Below are positions 1 through 11,211 of a stretch of 64,000 bases of DNA, one piece after another. Made by a program: the position numbers and the translations under genes. The notes under the pieces were generated by a model, which did not search any database, was not told where the DNA came from, and saw nothing but the letters and a program-made list of their open reading frames with translations. How positions within the stretch are numbered: position 1 is the stretch's first letter; each line of letters starts with the position of its first letter. This stretch comes from Imbricaverruca yamaguchii (taxonomy: Eukaryota > Arthropoda > Thecostraca > Neoverrucidae), in contig JAOTOL010001613.1 in the NCBI GenBank assembly GCA_034440575.1, positions 1,580,001-1,644,000 on the forward strand, in the 5' to 3' direction.

Positions 1-165
<165 letters not shown>

Positions 166-166
166 A

Positions 167-208
167 TAGCAGGTCAGCGTTCTAACCAACCAAGCTACCG
201 GGGCGACA
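167..208 (-). mobile_element. tRNA-derived SINE head (5' fragment)
   Basis: On the minus strand this begins GCCCCGGTAGCTTGGTTGG and continues TTAGAACGCTGACCTG, matching the acceptor start, A box (TRGC..GG) and D-arm of a tRNA-like Pol III promoter. The same start (CGCCCCGGTAGCTCAGTT) occurs in the more complete element at 10.74-10.94 kb, so the two belong to one SINE family. No B box follows: the element passes straight into (CT)n, so it is a 5' fragment or a head interrupted by microsatellite expansion. Confidence 0.6.
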
Positions 209-209
209 A

Positions 210-842
210 GTAATGCCAAAGTTGTTCTCCAAACGTGTTGAAATATCAAATCAGATCACCGAGGTATGTCCTGAAACATTCAACATTTACGTGTTACAGG
301 CACTCTGGAGAGTAAGGCAGGGATTGGGACGAAGAAAAGAAGACTAAATCAGGGCATCCAAGAGTAAAGTTGCACGCAAATTTTATGCCGGATGTGAAAA
401 CGTTTGAACCTGGTAAATGAGCAATATTTTGTAGTGTGAAAATTTTCTCATCATAACAAATTCACTGCAGATACGGGGCTTTGCCTTTACTCGTATCGAT
501 CAATCTGGTGTAAAGCGTGGTAGTCGCATTCCACTAGAACTCATCTGCAGGGCATCCGACGGCCTTGGTAATCTGCTGGTCGACTTCCCGATCAAACATT
601 TGCGCTTCGTGAATTCCACATGCATTGGGTTGCTAAAATCGCTGGAATACGTAGCACGAACAAATTTGCGACTTCAAAGGAGGATAAATTAAATGTTCAA
701 TGTAGCATATTTACCATTTGGGGCAATATCGTTTTTTTTTCTGCCATAGCGAAAATGTGACAGTGATCTGAGGAATCTGGACCTGGAGTGTCGGATTCCT
801 CAAAGGAATCACTTAGCTGGAATAAGTCGACTACTTTGTAGT
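210..842. other. No recognisable gene
   Basis: Mixed-composition DNA with stops in all frames. I see a short inverted repeat (GGAATC..GATTCC, about 769-800) and nothing assignable. Confidence 0.5.
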
Positions 843-990
843 TACATCAAGTTCGCATGGCGTTACCGTGGGATAAACCAACCATTATCTAACTACCCCG
901 AGTTCGCATGACGTCACCATGGGTTAAGCCAATCATACTGTTGCTACATCAAGTTCGCATGGGGTCGCCATGGAATAACACATATTCCAA
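843..990. repeat. Short tandem repeat, about 50 bp x 3, diverged
   Basis: Three copies of a unit containing AGTTCGCATGGCGTNACC followed by TGGGATAA-like sequence start near 848, 901 and 949. The copies differ at many positions, so this is an old array. A 65-codon open frame over it is not gene-like. Confidence 0.7.
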
Positions 991-1940
991 CACAATTTGC
1001 TCTAACCATGCGAATGGATCAACCATGAACCTACACCGTTCCTCGACGTATATACCTAAGCTAGGCAAAAATCCATCGGGAACGATCGCTGTACGATATT
1101 GCTGAGGAATTCAGCTTGCTCTTTGAACAAAGCCATGTCCATTTCAACAATAACGAAAACTTTTGATGACATTCACAGTAGATTGCTGTCTCAGATTACT
1201 GTCGCATTTCCCGAATATCAGCCAGCTTAGCTGACGGAAACCAGATCTCCATGATTTATCTTCTATATTTGTCAACGCCAGGACCGTTGCACATCAGCCC
1301 AACTTTCCGAGCTTCGCAGAAATCCCGTGCTCTTTACTCACTTCTTCATCTGAACTGACAGAAGTTCTACTGACTTTGATCTTCTCCGGGGAGGATTAAT
1401 ATGCGAAAATGTGGAGCCTCTGATATATACCGGACGCCGCAACTGAACTGTTTACCAGGAAATCGAACGAAAGAACATCTGAAGATGCCTTGGACGCAGT
1501 TCACAGTCGCAAATTCGAGACTGCACATCTTGATGGTTGTCCAGCGTTCTATTCTTCGATCACATCCTCCTACACCCCCGACAGGACAGGGTGTGGCGAG
1601 TGAAACTCCTCGTGCATTCGCGCAGTCTGAAACGGGCTGAGGTAAGCAAAAGTTGGTTGGTTACTTTTTGTGACAAATATTTCGTGATGGCGCAAATATT
1701 TCTATACAAATATTTTCCGCGTCGATCATATGATTGCTATATCGATTCAATTTTTCAATGCGACGATAACGTACCCGTATTTTACAGTGCACGACTAATC
1801 TCAGTCCATAATCTCTCGATTTGTTACTGAGGACACTTGGATAAAAGGGTACTTATTAGTCACGAAAATCTCTCTTTTCACCTGAAAAGGACAATTGACG
1901 ACAATATAATGACACATTTTCAAGACGATAAACGGTTCTG
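991..1940. other. No recognisable gene
   Basis: Open frames of 79 and 97 codons at 1401-1640 and 1537-1830 overlap each other in different frames and show no domain I recognise. I do not support either as a gene. Confidence 0.5.
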
Positions 1941-2600
1941 TTGAAAACATTCAAATTACAACCTATGGCATCAAGCAAGAAGACTAGTGTGCACGTAGCT
2001 ACGGGTGAAACACAGCTCACGGTCATTTCAAAGGGTAGCGCACACCTCCATATAAGGTGTACTCATATTATTGATATTCCTTTGAAAGAACGTTACGCGC
2101 CAAGCGCCGACATTCGATTCCTAGCGACATTCGATTCCTTCAAATCCCGTGTTAGGCGCAATCTCAACGGCGAAGCTGCAAAGTGCTTTGTCATGATATA
2201 GGAGGGACTCGTACGATAAGCTGTCTATCGACCTGATAATCCGTACCAGTCGGTTATTATGCCCATTGGTTAAGCTAGACTATAATGTTCAAGCTGCTCG
2301 AATGAGCGTCATGGCTGTATTGCGAGCTGCGCGTGCGACGAATAGTGACGAAGATATCATGCAATGCCTTTTTAAGGACTCAATGGAAATGCATCTGATA
2401 TATGCAACCTCAGTGATATATGCGACAGCTTACAAACCAGCTTTTGTCCGATCGATTCACCGGAGGCAATAATGGATGTTCATAAAATATTCCATTATCT
2501 TACGAAGCATGCAGTCAAAAGCTGCAGGAAGGAATCATTAGACATAATTTCGACACTTCATTGTCCATCATGTATGTTTCTTTGCTTATTGCATTTTGTT
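1941..2600 (+). pseudogene. Possible degraded Ty1/copia-like polyprotein fragment
   Basis: The frame at 1941-2201 contains HVATGETQLTVISKGSAHL followed by a YAPSADI-like stretch. This resembles the segment after the protease active site of copia-type polyproteins, where an 'xVADGxxxxVxGKGxxxL ... VLYAPxLxxNLLSV' pattern is usual. Downstream, 2470-2590 reads VHKIFHYLTKHAVKS..HCPSCM, recalling the GAG-pre-integrase pattern of a histidine, 'H(L)T/S..' and a CxxC pair. Several stops and frame changes separate the two parts. No protease DSGA motif, integrase or RT was found nearby. The assignment rests on pattern recall of weak motifs, so it may be coincidental. Confidence 0.28.
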
Positions 2601-2689
2601 GCATTTTCATGGCACACAGTGCATTCACTATATTCACACGATTGGCACAAAAGAATAGCAGGAATCATCTACTGGTGAGGCAGCACAGC

Positions 2690-3205
2690 ACATATTAAGG
2701 CAGCACATATTACCTATTATCGTTATTCTAACGGTTGACACGGATCACCTCCCCGCACACGACCACCCATACGATCTACCGGTCTCTATGGAGGCAATAC
2801 CAGTATTAGAATGTTCGTTATCGTAGTTTTGGATGTATTTTTGTCTTCAGTACATAATATTATTGTGTTCAGAACAAAAAGTGATATACAAAGCATGGTT
2901 ATCAACGGTCTCCGAGTCCGAGTCTAAAATCTTCTTGTCTACACGATGAAGGTTTGAAGTGGTATGACACCCGACTGCTGCACTCACAGTTGTCGGCTCA
3001 ATTTTTTTTCTCTCGAAGTGTATGAATCTGATTAGAACTCAGATATTGACATTTCAGCGACGTTGACACGCTGCGCGCTTGACACTTTGATTACACATCT
3101 CATCTGCTCGGTCGTATCCATTACTTACCTGCCAGCCAACAAGACTCATGTGTCATGTTGCTACATGCTGATAGAGACCCCCTCTAATCTCCAAGCTGAG
3201 CATCG
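2690..3205. other. No recognisable gene
   Basis: Stops in all frames and no internal repeat. Nothing assignable. Confidence 0.5.
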
Positions 3206-3209
3206 CACG

Positions 3210-3935
3210 ACAACGAAATAGGTGTCATCGGAAAGTGCTCGACAAGTAAGGCCAGACCCCTCCAAACAAAATCCCCCCCAAAGTGACATCACTATGGGCC
3301 CTAGGTTTTCACGACCTAAATCATGTTTGTGGCTCTGGTGGGTTAATTTTTGGGGAGATTCGAGAAGAAGAAAAAATATTTTGAATCAGAAAAGCAAAGC
3401 GAAATCGACCAAGGCCGGAAAATTATTGGTCACCGACTTTTTTTTTAATTTCGAAAGTTTGAGTTTTAAAGTTTTCTTTAATTTTTTTCTCTCATGGAGA
3501 TAAAAATGTTGTTTGAAGTCAATTTGGTCCAATAAAAATGCTTATTTTAGCCATAATGTTCGATTTTAACTCTGATGGGCAAGTATACAAAATTAACAAG
3601 TAATCAAAAAACGGAAAAAATGACAAATGTATCTCATGCGTTTTGTTGCATCCCTAAAGATAAGTAAAAGCTGAAAGTTTCATTAAAATATTTGTATCCG
3701 TTAAAGCGTCACGACTGGTTGAACTTCCTTGGAGGTGAACTCACTTGACCTTCACTAACTCGTTGACCCTAGATGACCTGACTTCAAAACTTCGACACAA
3801 CATGCCAAATTGACGTGGAAAAAGGTATGCCGAATTTCGGCGCGCTGCCTCGCGCCGTTCTTTCACTGTCCGCGGAAAGCCTTAGGTGGAAGGGGGTCGT
3901 CAACGAACCCCCCACCGGGACGGCGCGGGTTAATA
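3210..3935 (+). repeat. Dispersed repeat, copy 1 (same family as 51.04-51.95 kb)
   Basis: The order of matching blocks is the same as in the copy at 51.0-52.0 kb. It runs from a GTCATCGGAAAGTGCTCGAC start, through a T-rich centre, TTTTGTTGCATC..AAAGATAAG, CACGACTGGTTGAAC, AACTCGTTGAC..GACCTGAC and CAATTTCGGC..GCTGCC, to TGTCCGCGG..GGGACGG..GGGTTAA. Copy 1 lacks the perfect hairpins found in copy 2. No coding domain is visible. It could be a non-autonomous transposon or the untranslated part of a larger element. Confidence 0.7.
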
Positions 3936-4640
3936 CATTGCTGGCTCTATCTTGCAAATCGCTATTTTTTCTGTCAGTTCTTCACCCTGGCATCGACTGG
4001 CATATTTAATTGTCTTCTAGCAAAATGCTTCTATGTTGGACGTAGTCATCACTGCTCATCAGCACCACCCCTGATTTAGCCGCCGTCGATAGCACAATCC
4101 GGTCATCATTTTGAGGTTCCTCAATTCCGTTTGTCCTTCAGATATTTCCACCGTAGAGCAAGGACGAAGGAGACTGCTCGTCGTCGAGGATTCCGCTACA
4201 GGGAGGAATAATGCCCTGAAGGAAGCCTTTTTCGACGTCTCTGTCTGGACACTTCTGATTGGTATATTCACTCGCGGTGAAAATGTCTCTGTTTGAATCG
4301 ACAGCGAATGCATAAACAGAGGAAAATACACGATTTTGTGTTAACATGTAAAATTTAGTTCAGCTTCTTTCTCGAATAACATCTATGTTGCTACTTCAAA
4401 TGTTTTTCACCCATGCTTTGTAACTTTATCAAAAGCACCCTGAATGTATTCGGGTTAATCGGAATGTTTTTGAGTCCTCAAATTCTAACTGCCCACACAT
4501 GGCAAAATAATTCCAACACCCAACTATGATACATCAGCACATGTAGTTCCCCTGTCAATGCATTTCAGATACCGTGGCCGCGAAACATCACACCAACTAA
4601 GCAAGAACGTGGAAAAGGCAGGCCGCAGGCGCCTCATCAT
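3936..4640. other. No recognisable gene
   Basis: Several overlapping open frames of 60-94 codons on both strands around 4059-4347 contradict each other and match nothing I know. Confidence 0.45.
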
Positions 4641-5137
4641 CGATCAGGCGACGATTGACAAACAATCAGCATACGTGGTGGAGCACGACGTGCAGGCGCG
4701 TGCCCGCACTAAACGCGACACCACGAGCAACGAGGTGCACCTGTGTTCCGCGCTCAACGTCTGCCTCTCGAAACTCTAACCGGCTCACGACAGCAGACAC
4801 CGCCGGCCACAGCGACACCCGAGCACCACGACCCGGCGGCACCGCGCTGGCACCTGGACCAACCCGTGCGCTTCCGCGTCACCGACGAGCTGATGCGAGG
4901 AATCTCCGCGGCAGCGCCAGTATCAAAGCGCTACACTGATCACTGTGTGCGGAACGCGCCGACAGCACACACGCGGCGCCTCGGTCTGCCCTCGAGAGCG
5001 CTATTCAGCCTATTCAGCCGGGCGGCTGCGGCCCCGGCGCGCCGCCATCACGATCAGCTGGTGGCGCGCCAGACACCACACTGCGCCGCCGAGCTCAGCG
5101 GCGAGGCGGCGGCCGCAGACCGTGAGCAGAGCGGGCG

Positions 5138-6092
5138 GTCGGCACGGCGTCCTGCGGTCGGCAGGGCGTCCTGCGGTCGGCACGGCGTCCTGCGGTCGGC
5201 AGGGCGTCCTGCGGTCGGCACGGCGTCCTGCGGTCGGCACGGCGTCCTGCGGTCGGCACGGCGTCCTGCGGTCGGCACGGCGTCCTGCGGTCGGCACGGC
5301 GTCCTGCGGTCGGCACGGCGTCCTGCGGTCGGCAGGGCGTCCTGCGGTCGGCACGGCGTCCTGCGGTCGGCACGGCGTCCTGCGGTCGGCACGGCGTCCT
5401 GCGGTCGGCGGGCGTCCTGCGGTCGGCAGGGCGTCCTGCGGTCGGCAGGGCGTCCTGCGGTCGGCAGGGCGTCCTGCGGTCGGCAGGGCGTCCTGCGGTC
5501 GGCACGGCGTCCTGCGGTCGGCACGGCGTCCTGCGGTCGGCAGGGCGTCCTGCGGTCGGCAGGGCGTCCTGCGGTCGGCAGGGCGTCCTGCGGTCGGCAC
5601 GGCGTCCTGCGGTCGGCACGGCGTCCTGCGGTCGGCAGGGCGTCCTGCGGTCGGCACGGCGTCCTGCGGTCGGCAGGGCGTCCTGCGGTCGGCAGGGCGT
5701 CCTGCGGTCGGCACGGCGTCCTGCGGTGGGGGTCGGCGCGGCGTCCTGCGGTCGGCACGGCGTCCTGCGGTCGGCAGGGCGTCCTGCGGTCGGCAGGGCG
5801 TCCTGCGGTCGGCACGGCGTCCTGCGGTCGGCACGGCGTCCTGCGGTCGGCACGGCGTCCTGCGGTCGGCAGGGCGTCCTGCGGTCGGCACGGCGTCCTG
5901 CGGTCGGCAGGGCGTCCTGCGGTCGGCAGGGCGTCCTGCGGTCGGCACGGCGTCCTGCGGTCGGCACGGCGTCCTGCGGTCGGCACGGCGTCCTGCGGTC
6001 GGCACGGCGTCCTGCGGTCGGCACGGCGTCCTGCGGTCGGCAGGGCGTCCTGCGGTCGGCAGGGCGTCCTGCGGTCGGCACGGCATCCTGCG
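5138..6092. repeat. Minisatellite, 19-bp unit, about 50 copies
   Basis: The unit is GGCGTCCTGCGGTCGGCAS, where the last base is C in 28 units and G in 20. There is also one 4-base-shortened unit (near 5407) and one aberrant unit (near 5727). The period is not a multiple of three, so the array cycles through all frames and creates the long open frames of up to 599 codons on plus and 417 on minus. These are artefacts. The array is otherwise almost free of point substitutions, implying recent expansion or homogenisation. Confidence 0.97.
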
Positions 6093-6270
6093 ATCCGCAG
6101 AGGTGAGCTGGCGTCGGCGGACCGACTGGCTAGTGGCCCTGCACACGCGGGGCGTGGGCGGCCGGCAGATGAAGACGGAGGTCACCGAGGGCACGGCGCT
6201 CAACAGCCGCATCCACTGGAAGGCGGCGACCCAGCGAACTGCACCAGTTGCAGCTGCAGCCACGCGAGCA

Positions 6271-6470
6271 GGTGGTCCGGAAGCGGCCGCGCAAACGAGA
6301 CGACCGGAGCCGTCAGCCGCCTCGTTTACGCGGGCAGATGGTGCGGAAGCGGCCGCGCAAACGAGACGACCGGCGTCGTCAGCCGCCTCGTTTACGCGGG
6401 CAGATGGCCCGGGAGCGGCCGCGCAAACGAGACGACTGGTGCCTTCAGTTGCCTCGTTTTCTCGGGCAGC
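6271..6470. repeat. Minisatellite, 66-bp unit, 3 copies
   Basis: Three units, each with GCGGCCGC followed by CAAACGAGACGAC and closed by CCTCGTTTACGCGGGCAG. AAACGAG and CTCGTTT form an inverted repeat in each unit. The period is 22 codons, so frames stay open through it. The third unit is the most diverged. Confidence 0.93.
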
Positions 6471-6769
6471 GGAGCAGCGATTACACTGCGATTAGGGAAA
6501 CGATTGCGAAATATATATCTGACGACACTATTGCGTTTGTAGGCGTGCTATTGCGATACCAAATAATCCCCAAAAAGCTGAGTGATGGCTATGTAATTGG
6601 GGTTTGGGATCGTGTCAACTGCATGGATCATACAGGCAATAATAATTGTGAAAACTGTCCTAGTCGCATCGTACTTGGAGGTTTCGCTAGACTGAGCTAG
6701 ACTGAGCATCCCGATGACTTACCCGTCCTGAACTCCTGACAGGAGAATAACGCCTCCACTATCCACTTC

Positions 6770-7640
6770 ACAAAAACCACCCTACGGCACGTTATGGCGT
6801 AGCAAAAAAAAAAAACAGGTATGTCGGCATAGTCAAATTCCATAAGAAAGCCACAACCTCTCAACTCAACATTGACAATCTCGGCCAAGCACCTTCTCGC
6901 TATCCCTGCAGATACTGGGGTCATCATCGACTGCACTCTATCCTGGGAGGAGCACATATGTTGTGCTACCCATAACTACAACTTCATTCTGTCCTGTTTC
7001 CACAAAATACGCCACCAACAACACCCAAAGCCCGCGAACCTCTGTCCCACATTCATCAATCCCTCAATCTTTCAGTTCCACGCCTGCCGTTGCATCCTGC
7101 ACTGTTTCTCCGTCCGGGGTGGTGCTGCCACATCGGAGGAGTGCAGACGACGATTCACTTCGTGGCCAGGATCGTCTGCGGGGCTCGCCGTGCCGTGAGC
7201 ACCATCCCGCCGACAGCGACGACGCCATGTCGTCGGTGCGGTGTGCGTGACCCTCTTGTGACCCACCGCGGTAACAGCCGCATCTATGGCCCTGGACTGG
7301 CCTGACTGCTAGGCCGGCCTGACCCTGGGCCGGCCTCCACGGGCCCCCGAGGCGATCCGGTCACAGTGCAGGCGACGGTCGAACAAACCGCGGCGCCCAG
7401 CCCGTGCGACAGTGGCGCCGGAGCCCGTCTCAACATGTCACGCAGAACCTTCTCTTCCCAGGCAGCTTCGTCCTGGAACTACTGACGCTGGCCACCACGG
7501 CTTCTCGGACACAAAGTGAGGACGTGGCAATGCTTGACCGCAACGTCTTTCAGATTTGACTGCACACGTCCGGTGCTCTATATACTGTTAATTAACTACG
7601 CTCCTCTACACTCATTTTTGTGTGGTGTTCCTTTCAAGTA
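6770..7640 (+). mobile_element. Non-LTR retrotransposon (CR1/L2-like) RT C-terminal and 3' fragment
   Basis: This is a reverse-transcriptase tail spread over several frames. The order fits the end of a CR1/L2-type ORF2: a TGVIIDCTLSWEEHI block (RT thumb start, usual 'LGVxIDxxLSWxxHI'), NYNFILSCFHKIRHQ, an FINPSI..FH..R stretch, then VARIVCGARR in a different frame. Near 7446-7490 follows FSSQAASSWNY, matching the usual 'FSxAGPxxWNSLP'. The region ends with SFRFDCTRPVLYI before AT-rich DNA. Frame changes near 7080, 7170 and 7430 and several stops show that it is dead. The catalytic YADD region lies upstream and is absent. Confidence 0.75.
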
Positions 7641-8470
7641 AAATCTGATTCAAACCACATATTAATAAATTGTATCGAATTGATCTGCTTCAATTACAAA
7701 TGCAATTAAGCAGTAATACCATGCTTGTGCCCCCACTCTGATTTAAAATACCACACATAAGTATCTGCGAAGTTGTTTGTGAAGTGTGTCACCACCGTTG
7801 CTCTTTCACTTCAGCACCGCCCACGTAGCGATATGTTCCGTTTCCAGAGATATTCGACATTGCCAACTGAGCGGGCCGGGCTCGCCGCTGCCCCACTGCT
7901 CCCAGCTCGACTCCCCGGCACGGCGGCACGGCGGAGGGACGGCGCCGGCCGGCACGATCCAGCGGGGGACAGGTCTTGACGCATGGCAGTTGGAGAGGTC
8001 TCACTGAAGCGCGTGCGTCTCTCCACACACGATCCGCGCGCCGTGCTCAAGGCTGCCCGGCGTCGGTGGCGAGGTCCACGCCCAAACACGGACCCTCGTC
8101 GAATGCCGGCGACCAGACAGACCCGACAGACCAGACAGAGCCCGACAGCAACATGCCTGACAGCGGAGAGCGGCCGGACAGGCAGCTCCAATCCCGCAAT
8201 CGCCCCAGTCACGGTGCGCCGGCGCTGCAGCGACAGCCGAGACAGGCGGCAAACGCCTCCCAGCCATTTAGCAAATTGGACCTCTAAATGCGACAAACAA
8301 TTTCGAACACACACTGGCGGTCGCCTCCCGCGAAACGGACTCGTTTCAATTTGACCATCTGCCGCGATTTAGCTACCTGACCTGGCAGGTTCGGACCAAG
8401 AAATAGTATGCAAATTGCGCTTCACGGGACTGGAAGTCAGCAAAATTTGCGCCATACCCCGAAGTTACCA
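7641..8470. other. GC-rich stretch without an assignable gene
   Basis: Between 7860 and 8290 there are overlapping open frames on both strands (up to 167 codons) caused by high GC and CpG. There are short CAGACAGACC-type low-complexity repeats near 8110-8150. No domain recognised. Confidence 0.45.
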
Positions 8471-8477
8471 TAAGATT

Positions 8478-9240
8478 TCGCGATCACAATCTAACTCACA
8501 TCTCGGAAGCTAAAAATATCGAAGTAATCTTTCACCGCTCTATCAGCTGAGACTCCCACGTCTCCACTATTATTAGGCGCTGCTTCGGTACTTTGAGTGG
8601 TCTGTCGCATCTAATGAGTTACCTGCCGCCCGCTGTTATCTCCACTTTAGTCAATGCCTTGATACTCTCGCAGATCCGGTATTGCATTTCTGTGTACGGC
8701 AATGGAACGCAAAAGAATCTGCCTCGCATCTAAACATTATTAACTATGCAGCAAAAGTGATTTTCGGTTGCAAAAAAAAATTGCTCATGTATCGGATCTG
8801 CTGGAGAAATTGGGCTGGCTGAGCCCCCGGGACCTCGTTAAGTGCAATGTGCGTCGCCTCGGTGAACCAGAGTCACTAGCCGGTGAATTTGCTTTGTTAT
8901 CACAGACACGTGACAGGACCACCAGGCAAGTCAGTGATCTGCACGTGCCCAGATCGGGAACCGACATGGGCAGGCGACATTTTTAGTCGCGCGGATAGAC
9001 AATACAATGTCTTGCCGCCCGATCTGATGCGGCTACCCATCCCTCTGTTTGGGCCGCACCTAAAGCGTCACCTGCGTAGGAACCCGGACTGTGGAGGCAC
9101 TTAGCAGCCATATTTATGTGTCTGCTTTTATGACTGCTTGTAGACAATATCTGAGTGTATGAAACTTCTGCCGACCTGTTTTTATTTATATGACCTGAGG
9201 CTGCAATGGCCACGAGTTAATTGTTGATGGCCTTAATACA
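8478..9240 (+). mobile_element. Non-LTR retrotransposon RT C-terminal fragment with 3' end
   Basis: This reads as the end of an ORF2: SHVSTIIRRCFGTLSGLSHL, LPPAVISTLVNAL, LSQIRYCISVYGNG (the usual 'IxYCxxVWGN' block), then after a frame change AAKVIFGCKKK and LEKLGWLSPRDLVK. It ends YNVLPPDLMRLP and FGPHLKRHLRRNPD before a stop at about 9104. The order and spacing match the C-terminus of CR1/L2/Jockey-group polyproteins. It differs in sequence from the fragment at 6.8-7.6 kb, so it is a separate family. At least two frameshifts and stops make it a pseudogene. DNA to about 9240 is probably its 3' untranslated tail. Confidence 0.75.
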
Positions 9241-9315
9241 AGTCTGTCTGACTGCTGACCTCACTACAGTGCAGCGTACCATGCAATGCTAAGGGCTATA
9301 TACAAGTAGTGTTCA

Positions 9316-9398
9316 TCTGGCCAGCCCGGTGGAGCAGTCGGCCAATGCTCCGCCAGATCCAAGTGTGCCAGGTTCCCGGTTCAGGTCTGCACCCGGGC
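9316..9398 (+). mobile_element. tRNA-derived SINE head
   Basis: GCCCGGTGGAGCAGTCGGCC (A-box region) is followed about 50 bases on by GGTTCAGGTC (B box) and closed by ACCCGGGC, which pairs with the GCCCGGT start as a tRNA acceptor stem would. It lacks a clear anticodon stem, so I call it a tRNA-derived SINE and not a tRNA gene. Confidence 0.6.
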
Positions 9399-9404
9399 AA
9401 ACTT

Positions 9405-9510
9405 CCTCGACTCGCTCCTATCGAGGCCAACTGAAGGGTGCTCGCCGCGCCACGCGCTCACTCCTTTCGAGGCCAACTGAGGGTGCTCGCCGCGCCACGC
9501 GCTCACCACG
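9405..9510. repeat. Direct duplication, about 52 bp x 2
   Basis: TCGAGGCCAACTGARGGGTG followed by CTCGCCGCGCCACGCGCTCA occurs twice in succession directly downstream of the SINE head. It may be part of the SINE body or an early-stage minisatellite. Confidence 0.75.
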
Positions 9511-10190
9511 GACGGACCAGCGTCTGTGGGGTCAGGCACCTGCTCATGACATGCCCTGCAGCAGACCCATCCTGTTCGGCGACACGTTTAGAGCGCACGG
9601 CCTCGCCTCGCCTCGGGCCATCGCAGCCCGAGGCGATGACCGGAGGTCGCGCGGCTGTCTTGACCTTGCGTGACCTAGCCGGTGGCCCGAGGTCGGGACA
9701 GCCGGTGCGGCTGTGTGCACGACGTGCCACGGCGTGCATTCTCGGCGCAAGCGAGTGCACAGGACCGTCCAACAGAGATGCCGGGCAATGGAACCTCTCA
9801 AGCGTAAACGGCCCGTGTGGGTGACAAGTACGCAGTACGCACCGTACGCAGAGCGGCACGCGAAATATTCGAGCGGGGTGTCCAGAAATACCGTTTCAAA
9901 ATAAAAAACAAACCTTGTTGGTATTGTCTCTCGCGTTGAAGTCATGCTGAACTGGAATAATACTAATGTCGCTAGGCTTGAGGGAATGCATGTGTGTCTT
10001 TGTCGATGCTTAATTTATGTGGGAACAAGGTTTTCTCTCAACACAGGTCAGGTCAACATCCAAAGTATTAAAAATGGATCGATGCTTAGGGATAAGGTCA
10101 CAATGTGCTTATTGTCCTTTGATGTACTATGCAATGGTTTCAAGCACCGTGCTCACTTACCACAGACCCACTCCCTGTATTTGCACAAAC
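9511..10190. other. No recognisable gene
   Basis: Overlapping frames of 118-133 codons on the minus strand across 9503-9945 owe their openness to GC richness. No domain recognised. Confidence 0.45.
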
Positions 10191-10193
10191 ACT

Positions 10194-10230
10194 TCATTCG
10201 TCGTTCGTTCGTTCGTCGTTCGTTCGTTGT
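10194..10230. repeat. (CGTT)n short tetranucleotide tract
   Basis: Repeated CGTT/TCGT units with occasional CGTCGTT interruptions. Confidence 0.85.
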
Positions 10231-10734
10231 ACAAGTTTGAAAATATTGCCATTTTTGGAACCTTGGCCATCCAAGGAAGTAGATACCCCCAAAACCTACT
10301 GCTTGCATCGCTGGACTTTGGATGGAGAACCATGCTTAACCAGCAATCCCAGCTGGATGTCGTTATCCAGCAGTGGTAATTGTGATGAAGAAGAGTGAGT
10401 AGCATGCTCCGGAGGCCTACAGCTGAGCATATGGTGAGCTATGGCTGATAACGAGATGTACCTGTAGGTCTGGTGATCTTCGTCTTGTCTAGCCATATTG
10501 TGTCCTAGCCGATACAACATGCCAACATCAATGGTGATACCACAAATGTGTTATTTCTGGTTAAAATGAGGGCTATACGAACATTAAAAAAAAATGTAAT
10601 AAAAAAGTCCCAGTCGTTGTTGGGGTGGCTTTAGGAACCAGGGTTCTATTGTTAAGTAGAGCTTGTTGCGTGAACCCTGGCCCCACCACCCGATCCATGA
10701 ATTACAGTTCCACGGCAGAATTTTGATCGAATGC

Positions 10735-10945
10735 TTAACGTGCCGTCAATGCACCGACGCGGCCGCCCGGTAGCTCGTCCCCGGCCTTATCGGGCCAGCT
10801 GCCAACTGACACTCCCGGCCGGGGGCTGAATGCGAGCGCGCGAAGCGACTCGAACCCTGTGTTGCCAGGACAGGGGAGACCAGTGTAGGCCAGCGCTCTA
10901 ATAAACTGAGCTACCGGGGCGGCAACTGAGCTACCGGGGCGGCAG
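10735..10945 (-). mobile_element. tRNA-derived SINE with A and B boxes
   Basis: Reading the minus strand, the element starts CGCCCCGGTAGCTCAGTT..AGAGCGCTGG (A box with normal tRNA spacing). It continues to GGGTTCGAGTCGC (B box) about 50 bases later, then a GC-rich body. The first 18-20 bases of the head are duplicated in tandem at the 5' end (two copies of ACTGAGCTACCGGGGCGGCA on plus). It shares its head with the fragment at 167-208. Transcription, if any, would be by Pol III on the minus strand. Confidence 0.75.
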
Positions 10946-11211
10946 GGCGGCATTCCGAAAGGATGTGTGAGTGGAGCAGAAAATGAGACGCCAGCGAAAT
11001 TGGAAGAGTGCCGGCTTGCTAACGTTTACAACAGATGACAAGGTGTGCTGAAGTTTGGATCCCTCTGGAGTCTGCATACAAACTTAATACAATTTAATAT
11101 GTTCCATGCAATGATACAGGTAGTGTGCATTGACAGTCATGGCTTCATGTGCACATTCTCCATGTGTGGAACATGCTCAGACAAGAAATACACTATACAC
11201 TCACTCACTCA

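Larger units (their letters stand above)
4641..6500 (+). other. CpG-rich open region of unknown function, split by two arrays
   Basis: GC and CpG content rise sharply here and all plus frames stay open for hundreds of codons, but most of that is the 19-bp array inside it. The non-repetitive flanks include a protein-like stretch at about 4853-4940 (WHLDQPVRFRVTDELMRG) and another at 6165-6225 (MKTEVTEGTALNSRIHW). These could be coding exons or a CpG-island promoter. I do not recognise either peptide, and no splice pair could be assigned with confidence. Confidence 0.35.

Noticed and set aside
4743..6542. A 599-codon plus frame and several 300-500-codon frames on both strands
   Set aside because: They are produced by the 19-bp array, which has no stop in any frame. 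The residues repeat with a 19-residue period and differ only at the C/G variable base.
9316..9398. Functional tRNA gene
   Set aside because: The ends pair (GCCCGGT/ACCCGGGC), but the anticodon arm does not fold convincingly and the spacing is that of a SINE head.
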